DNA of 64,000 nt from Planctomycetota bacterium (GTDB lineage: Bacteria; Planctomycetota; UBA1135; GCA-002686595), in assembly GCA_029259595.1 (NCBI GenBank), contig JAJDEW010000115.1:62001-126000 (forward strand), read 5' to 3'. The translations under genes were made by a program, and so were the position numbers. How positions within the stretch are numbered: position 1 is the stretch's first letter; each line of letters begins with the position of its first letter. Below are positions 17,157 to 26,246 of this stretch, piece by piece. The notes under the pieces were generated by a model, which worked only from the letters and a program-made list of their open reading frames with translations, was not told the DNA's origin and ran no database searches.

Positions 17157-20100
17157 ATGCAGAGACGACTCTTCGCTCTCGCCGCATCCTCGTCGTTGCT
17201 CCTCGGCATGTTCGCATGCAACTCCGGATCCTCCGGTGGCTCGTCCGCCCGGATGACGATTCTCGAGGTGTCGAACGGCTTCGGATTGCTCCTGCCGCAC
17301 CGGGTGTTCCGGGCCGACCCCCAGGGCTTGCCCACCGCCGAGGTCGTGGAGATCCGGCGCCTCGACGACCTCCGCAACGCCACCCTGAACAACCCGATTT
17401 TCGCTCCGGTCGAGTGGCCCGTGGCGGCCCAGCTCCCGAACGGCGATGCGGGCAATCACTTCATCTACGCCCGCTTCCAGCAGCCGATCGACATCGACTC
17501 GGTGATGGATGCCTCGGCTGGGGCCGCGGCGGACAGCAACCTGCGCGGTCCGATCAGCATCCTGGCGGTCAACGCTTCGACCGGCATCACGACCAACATC
17601 GTCGGGCGCGCCTTCATCGGCGGTCAAACCTACGGCGCCGTCAATCCCGACAACTCGACCGAGCTCCTGCTCGAGAAGTGGATCGGCCTGGAGGGTGGCC
17701 AGCCCGTCGCCCTGACGCCCGAGGGTGACGGCTTCCCGGGGACCCAGAGCGCCGCCGGCTTCGCCGGCGCAGCCGACCTCGTCAGCCCGAACACGTTCGT
17801 CTTCATTCCGGACGCCGACGGTGACCTGTCGACGATCGAGACCTTCCCGGCGGGCGTTCAGATCCGCATGCGCATGACGCGCGAGGTGCGTTCGAAGGCC
17901 GGCGGTCTGCTCGAGCAGGCCGGCTTGGCGTCGACGACGGTGGGCCTGGACTCGATTCCGCCGGAGATCTCGGTGGCCGGAGCGGACAACGACCCGATCA
18001 TCATTCCGGGCAACGGCGACCTCGACGTCGACCCGGAGACGAACATCCTGGTCGAGTTCACCGAGCCGGTGCAGATCCGGACGATCGGTGAGCTGCCCGA
18101 CAATGCACCGCCGCCGCTCTCCGCCGCGGTGCTGCTGCAGTTCGGTCCCTCCTCGAACGTCGTGACGGTTCCGTTCGCGGCCCGGCCGCTCTCCGTCTAC
18201 GACCTCTCCCGACTCGAGTTGATCCCGGCCTACAACTTCCCGGGCTCCGGTCCGGTCGATCAGGGCCTCAGCTGCGGCAGCTTCAGCACCGTCCGGATCA
18301 TCGTCAACGCGGGACAGTTCAGCGACCTCGCTTCGGTGCCGAACGTGAACACGCTGTCGGCCAACACCAACTTCACGACGGGGGAGGGCGCGGGACTCGT
18401 GAACGCTCCCGTTCTGCCGGACGCGATCTATGTGGCCCGCGGCGGCAGCAAGCCCGGCATCTCCGTCATCGACCTCAACGGGTTCGGCGGGGGCACCGGC
18501 AACCCGACCTATGACGACCAGAACCCGATCGTCAAGGGCAACTCGAACTTCCCGAACAACCCCAACCTGGCTCTCCAGGGCTCCAGCTTGCTGCCGCCGA
18601 TCCAGCGCGGCACCTGCACGGTGGATGGGGGCTCGGCCGGAGTGTTCTCCCTGGCGAAGGACAGCGCCCTCTCCGATCTGTTGGCAACGTCGCCGATCCT
18701 CGAGTCGGTCGGCGACATGGCTCTCGGTCACTCGCTCGACAACACCTTCAACAACGCGCTGCCGTTCGGGTGCCAGTCGGGTGGGGGCAACATCTGCGCC
18801 TCGACGGGTCTCAAGCTCGTCCAGATCGCGGCCGGTGGAGCCAACACCCAGGCGCCGTCGACCGTGTCGACCTTCCCGATCAAGACCGTGAGCGGTGCGG
18901 AGAACCTCGTGTCCTGGGCTCCGCAGCCCAACCCGCCGCCGCTCACGTTCCCGCCGCTGTGCCTTTCGCCCTTGATCGGCGCTCTGGAGCCGACCTCGAT
19001 CGACACGCCGCTGAACAACCTCCTGACGCCCGGACCGCTGCCGCTCGGCAACCCGGCCGCCAATCAGCCGCCGCAGGGGCTCTTGAGCCCCGAGCAGAAC
19101 GGCTTCTTCGTGGGCCCCTCGCCCCCGCAGCAGAACATCGCGGCGTGCTTCACCTTCATGATGCGCCAGCAGGTTGGCCAGTTCCTGTACGTGATCGACC
19201 GGGTCGCGTCCCAGATCGTCGTCCTGAACTCGAACCGCTTCACGGTCATCGAGCGCATCTCGCTGCCCGATCCGACGTCCATGGCGATGTCCCCGAACCT
19301 CGAGTTCATCGCGGTCACGAACCAGAACGCCGACATCGTGTCGATCATCGATACGAACCCGGTCTCGGCCTCGTTCCACCAGGTCACCAAGTCGATCAAC
19401 GTGGGCCGTGGTCCGACGGGCATCGCCTGGGAGCCGGGCAACGAGGACATCTTCGTCTGCAACCAGGGTGAAGACAGCGTGACGATCATCTCGGCCTTCA
19501 CGCTCGAGCCGCGCAAGTTCCTCCGCAACCAGATCAACAACCCGATCGAGGTCGCGATCACCCCGCGTCAGCTCGGCTTCGGGTTCCTGCGGGGCGTCTA
19601 CTTCGCCTACGTGTTGAACGGAGACGGCAGCGTCGCCCTGTTCGAGTCCGGTCCCAACGGGGTCAACGGCTGGGGCTTCGACGATGTCATCGGGCAGCCC
19701 TCGTTCCGCTTCGACAACCCGAAGACGATTCAGGTGGACCTCGCCAACCTGAATTCCGCGGTCTGGATCGTGCACGAGAACCAGATCGGACTGAACGGCT
19801 TGCCCACGGGCGAGACCGGCGGTGCGGCGGCCAACCTGGCCTTGACCAGCGGCTTGTTCGGCATCATTCCGCTCGATCCGGGTGCCTTCGTCAGCCCGTC
19901 CATCCGGGACCTGGGCTTCTCGGTCGTCTCCACGATCGGAGGCAATCAGTTGACGGGAGTGCCGGTCGACATCGCCTTCGACAACCAGCGCAACGGAACC
20001 TCGCTGACGAACTACTCGACGCAGTTCTCGGCGGGCTTCCCGCTCTCGATCAACGGCAAGAGCGTCGTCAAGCCGGTCAACGCGGCCTTCGCCGCGGTCA

Positions 20101-20276
20101 GCGCGCCGCAGTTCATGTTCCTCGCGGTTCCGAACTCGAGCGAAGGGCCGGGCGTCGTGGACGTCTTCAATCTGGGCTCGGGCTTCGGACGCTTCGACAC
20201 CGATCCCTTCCTCCCCGGCGTCCAGTCGATTCCGGCGCCGGGTGCGAACGGCCTGTGCGACTTCATCCGGCAGTAA
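17157..20276 (+). CDS. large lipoprotein with Ig-like and YVTN beta-propeller regions (copy 1)
   Basis: A secreted lipoprotein of about 1039 residues whose signal peptide ends at the lipobox GMFAC, followed by a Gly/Ser linker. An SbsA-like Ig domain is suggested by GDLDVDPETNILVEFTEPV at about residues 280-300. From about residue 675 the protein has beta-propeller blades of the YVTN/NHL kind: QFLYVIDRVASQIVVLNSNR, then TSMAMSPNLEFIAVTNQNAD, then GPTGIAWEPGNEDIFVCNQ. It ends in DFIRQ. It is a clear tandem paralogue of the next gene, collinear over the whole length. The likely location is the outer or inner membrane facing the periplasm, or the cell surface. No catalytic motif is seen. A perfect 14-bp stem follows 38 bases after the stop. 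Confidence 0.8.
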   Translation: MQRRLFALAASSSLLLGMFACNSGSSGGSSARMTILEVSNGFGLLLPHRVFRADPQGLPTAEVVEIRRLDDLRNATLNNPIFAPVEWPVAAQLPNGDAGNHFIYARFQQPIDIDSVMDASAGAAADSNLRGPISILAVNASTGITTNIVGRAFIGGQTYGAVNPDNSTELLLEKWIGLEGGQPVALTPEGDGFPGTQSAAGFAGAADLVSPNTFVFIPDADGDLSTIETFPAGVQIRMRMTREVRSKAGGLLEQAGLASTTVGLDSIPPEISVAGADNDPIIIPGNGDLDVDPETNILVEFTEPVQIRTIGELPDNAPPPLSAAVLLQFGPSSNVVTVPFAARPLSVYDLSRLELIPAYNFPGSGPVDQGLSCGSFSTVRIIVNAGQFSDLASVPNVNTLSANTNFTTGEGAGLVNAPVLPDAIYVARGGSKPGISVIDLNGFGGGTGNPTYDDQNPIVKGNSNFPNNPNLALQGSSLLPPIQRGTCTVDGGSAGVFSLAKDSALSDLLATSPILESVGDMALGHSLDNTFNNALPFGCQSGGGNICASTGLKLVQIAAGGANTQAPSTVSTFPIKTVSGAENLVSWAPQPNPPPLTFPPLCLSPLIGALEPTSIDTPLNNLLTPGPLPLGNPAANQPPQGLLSPEQNGFFVGPSPPQQNIAACFTFMMRQQVGQFLYVIDRVASQIVVLNSNRFTVIERISLPDPTSMAMSPNLEFIAVTNQNADIVSIIDTNPVSASFHQVTKSINVGRGPTGIAWEPGNEDIFVCNQGEDSVTIISAFTLEPRKFLRNQINNPIEVAITPRQLGFGFLRGVYFAYVLNGDGSVALFESGPNGVNGWGFDDVIGQPSFRFDNPKTIQVDLANLNSAVWIVHENQIGLNGLPTGETGGAAANLALTSGLFGIIPLDPGAFVSPSIRDLGFSVVSTIGGNQLTGVPVDIAFDNQRNGTSLTNYSTQFSAGFPLSINGKSVVKPVNAAFAAVSAPQFMFLAVPNSSEGPGVVDVFNLGSGFGRFDTDPFLPGVQSIPAPGANGLCDFIRQ

Positions 20277-20314
20277 GAGCCGCCTGACGAGCTCCCGGAA
20301 GGGAGCCAAACTCG

Positions 20315-20353
20315 ACAATCCCCCGTGAGGCCGAGCGCTTCACGGGGGATTGT
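20315..20353 (+). terminator. strong hairpin after lipoprotein copy 1
   Basis: A perfect 14-bp inverted repeat (ACAATCCCCCGTGA and TCACGGGGGATTGT) with an 11-base loop, located 38 bases after the stop. No T-run follows (next bases GCGTTG), so it could be a terminator without a U-tract or an mRNA 3'-end stabiliser. It separates the two paralogues. Confidence 0.6.
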
Positions 20354-20629
20354 GCGTTGAAGCGCACCCTGCCCGTTCCGCTTCCGCACATGGGGTGTTC
20401 GGACTCGAACAGAGGTGTGCGGGTGACGGTAAAGCTCGCTGGGATCTGCGGAATTCGCTGCAACGGGGCGGAAAGGGACCGACTACCCAGGGTGAGGACG
20501 CGCGGTCCGCGCGACCTCGACCATGGCGACCGCGACGAGTTGTCCCGGTAGCCGCACCGAACCTTGCGCGAGTGCGACGGAAGCCCGAGCCGTCGCGACG
20601 AGCGCCACACTCTTTCCCCTGGGTCGAAC
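20354..20629. other. gene-free stretch between the two lipoprotein paralogues
   Basis: About 275 bases between the hairpin and the second lipoprotein ATG. There is no credible coding frame. A small TGTTCG/CGAACA inverted repeat lies near 20396-20413. No clear promoter hexamers could be assigned, though the second copy probably starts here because of the hairpin upstream. Confidence 0.35.
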
Positions 20630-23600
20630 ATGAAGTACTGGTCGATGGCAGCGGCCATCTCGGGCGCACTCTTGCTTCCCGCCTGTGGCGGGGGCAGCAG
20701 CAGCGGCGGGTCGGCAGCCCGAATGACGATCGTCGAATCCTCGAACGGATTCGGACAAATCCTCCCACACCGCGTGCGCGTCGCCGATGCACAAGGACTC
20801 CCGACCGATGACGTCGTGGACATCCGTTCGCTGAGCGACCTCGCGGCCAACGTCACCTTGACGAATCCGCTCTTTCCACCCACGGCTTGGCCGGACACCG
20901 CGCTGCTCCCGGATGGAACGGCCGGGAACCACTTCCTCTACACGCGCTTCCAGCAACCCATCGATGTCGACTCCGTCCTCGACGGAGCTTCGGGAGCGAG
21001 CCTGGACAGCCACCTGCGCGGGGCCATTTCGATTCTGGCCGTGAACGCCGCGACCGGTGCGATCACCAAGATTCGCGGCCGCGCCTTCATCGGCGGACAG
21101 ACCTTCGGTGGCGTCGATTCGAACGACCCGACGAAGCTCGTCCTCGAGCGCTGGATCGGCATCGAGGGGGGGCGTCCTGTAGCGCTCGAGATCAACGGAG
21201 AGCGCCCGGGGCTCGGCTTTCCCGGAACGGAAGGGGGCGCCTTCGCAGGGGCGGCCGACCTGGTGTCTTCCGCGACCTTCGTCTTCGTTCCGGACGAGGA
21301 CGGTGATCTCTCGACCTACGAGACCTTCCCGACCGGGGTACAGGTCCGCATGCGCATGACGACGGGAGTGCGCGCCAAGAACGGAGGGCAGCTCGAGCAG
21401 GAGGGGCTCGCGTCCGCGACGGTCGGTCAAGACCTCGTGCGGCCGGAGGTTCTGGTCTCCGGTGCGACGAACGTCCCGGTGATCACGCCCGGCAACGGTG
21501 ACCTCGACGTCGATCCCGAAACGAACATCGTCGTGGAGTTCACCGAACCCATCCAGCTTCCCACCATCGGCAAGATGCCAGATGGACGACCGCCGACCTT
21601 GAGCGCGGCGATCCTCGTTCAGTTCGGACCCTCGTCGAGCACGGTGACGGTCCCGTTCCACGCGCGCCCCTTCTCACCCTACGATCTGGCACGCTTGGAG
21701 TTGATGCCTGCCTATCCCTTCCCGGGCTCGGGGCCCGAAGCCGGGGACAGCTGCGGCAACTTCAGCACGATCCGGATCTTCGTCAACTCCGGTCAGGTCG
21801 CCGACCTGGCGACGATCCCGAACATGAATTCCATCTCGGCCGAGACGAGCTTCACGACCGGCGAGGGGCCGGGGCTCGTCAACGCTCCGGTGACCCCCGA
21901 CGCGCTCTACGTGGCACGGGGGGGCAGTCGGCCGGGCCTCTCGGTCGTCGACCTCAACGGGTACGGCGACTCGACCGGGAACCCGAGCTACGACCCGCTC
22001 TTCCCGATCGTCAAGGGCAACAGCAACGCGCCGAACAACCCGAACAAGGCGCTCCAGGGCTCGCTCCTGATTCCGCCGCTGACACGGGGAACCTGCACGG
22101 TGGACGGCGGCTCAGCCGGCGTCTTCACCTTGACGAAGGACAGCGCCCTTCGAGACCTCTTGGCTTCGTCTCCGATCCTGGAGTCCGTCGGCGACGTGGC
22201 TCTGGGCCACGCTCTGGACAACACGTTCAACAACGCGCTGCCGTTCGGATGTCAGTCGGGAGGCGGCAACATCTGTGCGGCGAGCGGTCTCAAGATCGTC
22301 GCCATCTCGCCCGGCGGGCCGAATTCGCAGATACCGTCGACGCTGTCGACGGTGGCGCCGATCAAGACGGTGGTCGGGACCGAGAACCTGGTGTCGTGGG
22401 CACCGCATCCCAACCCGCCGCCCCTGACCTTCCCGCCGCTGTGCCTCTCGCCCTTGATCGGTTCGGTCGAGCCCACCTCGATCGCGTCGCCCGTCGGCAA
22501 CCTGCTCGCACCTGGTTCGCTGCCGCTCGGACGCCCGGCGGACAACATCCCGCCGCAAGGGCTGCTTGCGCGCGAGCTGAACACGTTCTTCGAAGGTCCG
22601 ACGCCGCCACAACAGAACATCTCGTCCTGCGTGTCCTACATGATGCGCCAGCAGGTGGGGCAGTTCTTGTACGTGGTGGATCGCGTCGCGGCCCAGATCG
22701 TCGTCCTCAACTCGAACCGCATGACGGTGATCGAGCGCATTCCCGTACCCGACCCGACGTCGTTGGCGATGTCGCCCAACCTCGAGATGCTGGCCGTGAC
22801 CAACGAGTCCGCCGACGTCGTGACCTTCATCGACGTGAACCCCGCCTCGGCGGGCTTTCATAGCGTGACGAAGACCGTGAGGGTCGGTGCTGGGCCGACG
22901 GGAATCGCATGGGAGCCGGGCAACGAAGACATCTTCGTGTGCAACCAGCGAGACAGCAGCGTTTCGATCCTGTCTGCCTTCACGCTGGAGGTGCGCAAGA
23001 CTCTCCGGAGCCAGATCACGGCGCCGATCGACGTCGCGATCACGCCGCGCCAGATGGGGTTCGGCTTCCAGCGCGGCGTCTACTTCGCCTACATCCTCAA
23101 CGGGAACGGCTCTCTCGCGCTCTTCGAGTCGGGCCCCAACGGAGTCAATGGCTGGGGCTTCGACGACGTGATCGGAACTCCCACGTTCCGATTCGCGAAC
23201 CCGAAGGCGATCGCCGCGGATGTCTCGAACCTGAACTCCGGGGTCTGGATCGTGCACGAGGACCCGCTCGGCAGCGACGGACAACCGCTGGGAGTGGGGG
23301 GCGGCGCCGTGTCGCACGTGGCCCTCACGAGCGGCTTGATCGGCATCGTTCCGCTCGATCCGGGTTCGTTCGTGAACCCCTCGGTACGCGACCTCGGTTT
23401 CCAGGTCCTGGCGTCGATCGGCCCGGATCAGCTGACGGGGGTGCCCGTCGACATCGCCTTCGACAACCAGGTGATGCAGACGAGTCTGACGAACTGGTCC
23501 ACCCAATACTCGGCCGGCTTTCCGCTGTCCATCAACGGCAAGAGTCTGGTCAAGTCGAACGGCAACGTGATCGTGCCCGTCTCGGCGCCCCAGTTCATGT

Positions 23601-23758
23601 TCCTGGCGGTGCCCAATTCGCTCGAGGGGCCGGGCGTGATCGACGTCATCAACCTCGCCGCCGGCTTCCAGCGCTTCGACACGGACCCCTTCCAGAACGG
23701 GGTCCAGTCCATTCCCGCCACGGGGGTCATCGGCCTGTCCGACTACATCCGCCAGTAG
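20630..23758 (+). CDS. large lipoprotein with Ig-like and YVTN beta-propeller regions (copy 2)
   Basis: The tandem paralogue of the preceding gene, about 1042 residues, with signal peptide and lipobox LLPAC followed by GGGSSSGGS. The architecture is the same: SSNGFGQILPHRV near the N-terminus, an Ig-like segment GDLDVDPETNIVVEFTEPIQ, then blades QFLYVVDRVAAQIVVLNSNR and NEDIFVCNQRDSSVSILSAF. The end is DYIRQ. By eye the proteins are mostly identical or conservatively changed over the full length, but the nucleotide sequences have diverged, so the duplication is not recent. Retention of both copies suggests separate use or differential expression. No enzyme motif is visible; a binding or surface-structural role is a guess. 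Confidence 0.8.
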   Translation: MKYWSMAAAISGALLLPACGGGSSSGGSAARMTIVESSNGFGQILPHRVRVADAQGLPTDDVVDIRSLSDLAANVTLTNPLFPPTAWPDTALLPDGTAGNHFLYTRFQQPIDVDSVLDGASGASLDSHLRGAISILAVNAATGAITKIRGRAFIGGQTFGGVDSNDPTKLVLERWIGIEGGRPVALEINGERPGLGFPGTEGGAFAGAADLVSSATFVFVPDEDGDLSTYETFPTGVQVRMRMTTGVRAKNGGQLEQEGLASATVGQDLVRPEVLVSGATNVPVITPGNGDLDVDPETNIVVEFTEPIQLPTIGKMPDGRPPTLSAAILVQFGPSSSTVTVPFHARPFSPYDLARLELMPAYPFPGSGPEAGDSCGNFSTIRIFVNSGQVADLATIPNMNSISAETSFTTGEGPGLVNAPVTPDALYVARGGSRPGLSVVDLNGYGDSTGNPSYDPLFPIVKGNSNAPNNPNKALQGSLLIPPLTRGTCTVDGGSAGVFTLTKDSALRDLLASSPILESVGDVALGHALDNTFNNALPFGCQSGGGNICAASGLKIVAISPGGPNSQIPSTLSTVAPIKTVVGTENLVSWAPHPNPPPLTFPPLCLSPLIGSVEPTSIASPVGNLLAPGSLPLGRPADNIPPQGLLARELNTFFEGPTPPQQNISSCVSYMMRQQVGQFLYVVDRVAAQIVVLNSNRMTVIERIPVPDPTSLAMSPNLEMLAVTNESADVVTFIDVNPASAGFHSVTKTVRVGAGPTGIAWEPGNEDIFVCNQRDSSVSILSAFTLEVRKTLRSQITAPIDVAITPRQMGFGFQRGVYFAYILNGNGSLALFESGPNGVNGWGFDDVIGTPTFRFANPKAIAADVSNLNSGVWIVHEDPLGSDGQPLGVGGGAVSHVALTSGLIGIVPLDPGSFVNPSVRDLGFQVLASIGPDQLTGVPVDIAFDNQVMQTSLTNWSTQYSAGFPLSINGKSLVKSNGNVIVPVSAPQFMFLAVPNSLEGPGVIDVINLAAGFQRFDTDPFQNGVQSIPATGVIGLSDYIRQ

Positions 23759-23772
23759 TCACGAAGCGCTCT

Positions 23773-23789
23773 GGAGCGACGAGCGCTCC
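23773..23789 (+). terminator. small GC hairpin after lipoprotein copy 2
   Basis: GGAGCG and CGCTCC form a 6-bp stem with a 5-base loop, 14 bases after the stop, followed by TTGCG. This is weak evidence for termination. Confidence 0.3.
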
Positions 23790-23804
23790 TTGCGCAAACT
23801 GTTC

Positions 23805-23849
23805 GGCCCGCCCTCTCACAGGCAAGCAACGCAGGCGAGAGAGCGGGCC
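23805..23849 (+). promoter_or_regulatory. leader hairpin next to the ubiE start
   Basis: The arms GGCCCGCCCTCTC and GAGAGAGCGGGCC pair over 13 positions with one mismatch around a 19-base loop. The 3' arm ends 5 bases before the ubiE ATG, so if transcribed it would cover the ribosome-binding region. It could equally be a terminator of the upstream gene. Confidence 0.4.
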
Positions 23850-23854
23850 GCTCC

Positions 23855-24556
23855 ATGCCCGATCCCGTCCAGGTCCGCTCCATGTTCGGGCGCATCGCGC
23901 GCCGCTACGACTTCCTGAACCGCTTGCTCTCCATGGGCATCGATCGGGGTTGGAGGCGGACCATGCTGCGCACGGCGGGGCAGATGGAGGGCGCACGCGT
24001 CGTCGACGTCTGTTGTGGCACGGGGGACGTGGCCTTCACCTTCCAGGCCGCTGGAGCGGACGTCGTCGGGATCGACTTCACGCCGGAGATGCTCTTGCTC
24101 GCGGCGGCGAAGGACGCGGCGCGTTCCGGTCGCTTTGTTCGCGGAGACGCACTTGCACTCCCCGTGCGCACGGCCTGCGCGGACGCCGTGACGATCGCCT
24201 TCGGGATCCGCAACGTCGCCGATCGCGCTCAGGGACTGGCCGAGCTCGCGCGCGTCGCTCGTCCGGGCGGACGCGTCCTCGTGCTCGAGTTCACGCTGCC
24301 TCCGGGACGCATCTCGGGTGCGCTCTATCGGCTGTACTTCACGCGCATCCTCCCGTTCGTCGGAGGCTTCGTCTCCGGAGACCGTGCGGCCTACCGCTAC
24401 CTGCCCGACACGGTCCTGGCCTGGCCCGATCCGCGGACCTTCCAGCGGGAAATGGAAGCGGTCGGTCTCGTCGACTGCGGCTTTCGTCTCTTGACGGGCG
24501 GCATCGCCTGCCTGAGCTTCGGAACCGTACCGCGAGCAACGACCCCGTCGACATGA
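23855..24556 (+). CDS. ubiE: demethylmenaquinone/ubiquinone C-methyltransferase
   Basis: A SAM-dependent methyltransferase of the UbiE/MenG family (about 233 residues) that methylates the quinone ring late in menaquinone or ubiquinone synthesis. MFGRIARRYDFLNRLLSMG and GWRRTML near the N-terminus, the SAM site VVDVCCGTGDVAF, and AFGIRNVADRAQGLAELARV are typical. The C-terminus FRLLTGGIACLSFG replaces the usual GGIVALHxG ending. The CPBP gene starts inside its stop (ATGA), and ubiX and ubiA follow, so this is a quinone synthesis block. Whether the product is menaquinone (as in many anaerobic or facultative bacteria) cannot be decided here, hence menG is an alternative symbol. Confidence 0.92.
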   Translation: MPDPVQVRSMFGRIARRYDFLNRLLSMGIDRGWRRTMLRTAGQMEGARVVDVCCGTGDVAFTFQAAGADVVGIDFTPEMLLLAAAKDAARSGRFVRGDALALPVRTACADAVTIAFGIRNVADRAQGLAELARVARPGGRVLVLEFTLPPGRISGALYRLYFTRILPFVGGFVSGDRAAYRYLPDTVLAWPDPRTFQREMEAVGLVDCGFRLLTGGIACLSFGTVPRATTPST

Positions 24557-25389
24557 GCACCATCGACGACCGCAGCGACGCGCACGAAGGCGACGACGCG
24601 ACTCCCGGGGAATGGGGCGCGGTCAGTCGCGGCTTCCTCGTGGCCTTGCCGCTCTTTCTCGCCTACGAGTGGGGCCGCTTCCACGCGCAGGATGCCGGCT
24701 TCTCGGCGGCGCGCAACACGGCCGAGGTGCTCGTCACGCGCTTGCTCGACCTGGCCGCGCCAGGGGCGCCGTGGCTACGCTTGGCGCTGCTCGGAGCCCT
24801 GGCGCTCGTGGCGCTCTGGCGTGTGCTCGGCAAAGAGGACGACGTACCGAGGGCCATGCGACGCGACCTCTTCTGGGGGCTCGTTGCCGCGCTCTGCTTC
24901 GGTCCGCTCTTGTTCGCGACGGTGGGATTGGCCGAGGTCTCCGCTTCCGACCTCGCGCGTGTTCCCGCGGCGCGACTTGCACGCCCGAGCGGGGCCGGGC
25001 CGACCCTGACGCTCGGTCTCTCGCTCTTCGGGTCGGCCGCCTGGGAGGAGCTGGTCTTTCGTGTTGGCGCCTACGGCATCGTCTTCCTCGGCGCCGTGCG
25101 GGTGCTGCGCTTCTTCGCGCTTCCGGGAAGAGTCGCCGTCGTCCTGGCCGAGCTCGCGGCCATGTTGATCTCCTCCGTCTTGTTCGCGGCCTACCACCTC
25201 GACGTCTTCACCCGCCACCTGGGCGTGGGCGGGCAGCCGTTCGAGTCGTTCCCGTTTCTCTGGCGGATCCTGGCCGGGCTCTTTCTCGCGGCGCTCTTCC
25301 GCTGGCGGGGACTGGGGACGGCGGCCTGGGCACACGGGCTCTTCAACCTGGGGCTGCTCTTGGGAGCCTCCCCGGGGGTCCTCGGGTAG
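24553..25389 (+). CDS. CPBP-family intramembrane metalloprotease
   Basis: A polytopic membrane protein of about 278 residues. The CPBP (CAAX protease/bacteriocin-processing, Abi) motifs are present in order: EExxxR in AAWEELVFRVG at about residue 165, FxxxH in VLFAAYHL at about 212-216, and a third helix with His/Asn in WAHGLFNLGLL at about 260-268. These residues form the glutamate/histidine active site in the membrane. The substrate is unknown; homologues process prenylated or bacteriocin-like peptides. The ATG overlaps the ubiE stop (ATGA), so expression is coupled to quinone biosynthesis, although a functional link is not established. Confidence 0.85.
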   Translation: MSTIDDRSDAHEGDDATPGEWGAVSRGFLVALPLFLAYEWGRFHAQDAGFSAARNTAEVLVTRLLDLAAPGAPWLRLALLGALALVALWRVLGKEDDVPRAMRRDLFWGLVAALCFGPLLFATVGLAEVSASDLARVPAARLARPSGAGPTLTLGLSLFGSAAWEELVFRVGAYGIVFLGAVRVLRFFALPGRVAVVLAELAAMLISSVLFAAYHLDVFTRHLGVGGQPFESFPFLWRILAGLFLAALFRWRGLGTAAWAHGLFNLGLLLGASPGVLG

Positions 25390-25538
25390 TCCGTAGCCAT
25401 CCTGAGCTCGCGCCCCCTTCCGGCTCGACCGGCCGGCGCCGGCCGCTCGCCGCCGGGCGGCACACGGCGAACCTCGGCGTCCGTCCGTTTCCTCGCTCGA
25501 TCCTCGCCCTCGCGGGTGGTGAGGTCGGTTTCGCGGTC

Positions 25539-25544
25539 TATCCT
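25539..25544 (+). promoter_or_regulatory. candidate -10 hexamer TATCCT upstream of ubiX
   Basis: TATCCT ends 6 bases before the ubiX ATG, which would give a leaderless or near-leaderless transcript starting within the 161-base gap after the CPBP gene. No clear -35 hexamer is seen. Confidence 0.3.
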
Positions 25545-25550
25545 CTCTGC

Positions 25551-26246
25551 ATGGAGCGGATCTTTCTGGGGCTCACCGGAGCGAGCGGTCATCTCTACGC
25601 GGAACGCCTCGTGCGGGCGCTCGTCGCCGCGGGTCGCGGTGTCGAGCTGTGTGCGACCGGGGCCGGACGCAAGGTGCTTCGTCACGAGCTGGGGGTGGAA
25701 TTGCCGCCGCCGCCGTTCGAGTCGCGCCCGCGCGCGCTGCGCGCTTGGCTCGGGGACGAAGTCGCCGAGGCTGTGCGCTTGTACGCCGAGGACGCGGTCG
25801 AAGCGCCGGCTTCGTCCGGCACCGCCGGAGTCCGCGCGGTCGTACTCTGTCCGTGCAGCATGGGCACGTTGGCGCGCGTCTCCGTCGGCTTCAGCTCGAA
25901 TCTTGTCGAGCGTGCGGCGGACGTGGCCCTGAAAGAGCGGCGGTGCCTGATCCTGGTTCCGCGCGAGACCCCACTGTCCGCGATTCACCTCGAGAACCAA
26001 CTGCGGCTCGTCCGCATGGGGGCGGTCGTCCTCCCGGCGGCGCCCGGCTTCTATCATCGGCCGAGCTCGGTGGCCGATCTCGTCGATCACGTCGTCGGCA
26101 AGATCCTGGACACGCTAGGGATCGAGCACGATGTCGGAGCACGCTGGACCGGCGAGCTCGAGCCGCCGCACGAGGCCGGGATCGAACGACCGGCAGCGAC
26201 CCCGAGCGCCGCACCCGAGACCACGAAGGAGGGTGTGAAGCGATGA
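25551..26246 (+). CDS. ubiX: flavin prenyltransferase UbiX
   Basis: Attaches dimethylallyl phosphate to FMN, producing prenyl-FMN for UbiD-type decarboxylases. About 231 residues. The FMN site LGLTGASGHLYAERL is at the N-terminus. The middle has VVLCPCSMGTLARVSVGFSSNLVERAADV, and the end has LVPRETPLSAIHLENQLRL and PAAPGFYHRP, all hallmark segments. The last 35 residues are a Pro/Glu-rich extension not typical of the family. The ubiA ATG overlaps its stop (ATGA). Together with ubiA and ubiE this fits a quinone pathway needing an aromatic decarboxylation. In the futalosine menaquinone route the corresponding step is assigned to a UbiX/UbiD-like pair. Confidence 0.93.
   Translation: MERIFLGLTGASGHLYAERLVRALVAAGRGVELCATGAGRKVLRHELGVELPPPPFESRPRALRAWLGDEVAEAVRLYAEDAVEAPASSGTAGVRAVVLCPCSMGTLARVSVGFSSNLVERAADVALKERRCLILVPRETPLSAIHLENQLRLVRMGAVVLPAAPGFYHRPSSVADLVDHVVGKILDTLGIEHDVGARWTGELEPPHEAGIERPAATPSAAPETTKEGVKR

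Noticed and set aside
17142-20318. Minus-strand open frame of more than 1000 codons opposite the first large lipoprotein
   Set aside because: The translation is rich in Arg, Asp, Val and Glu without domains, and the plus strand has a signal peptide and a paralogue.
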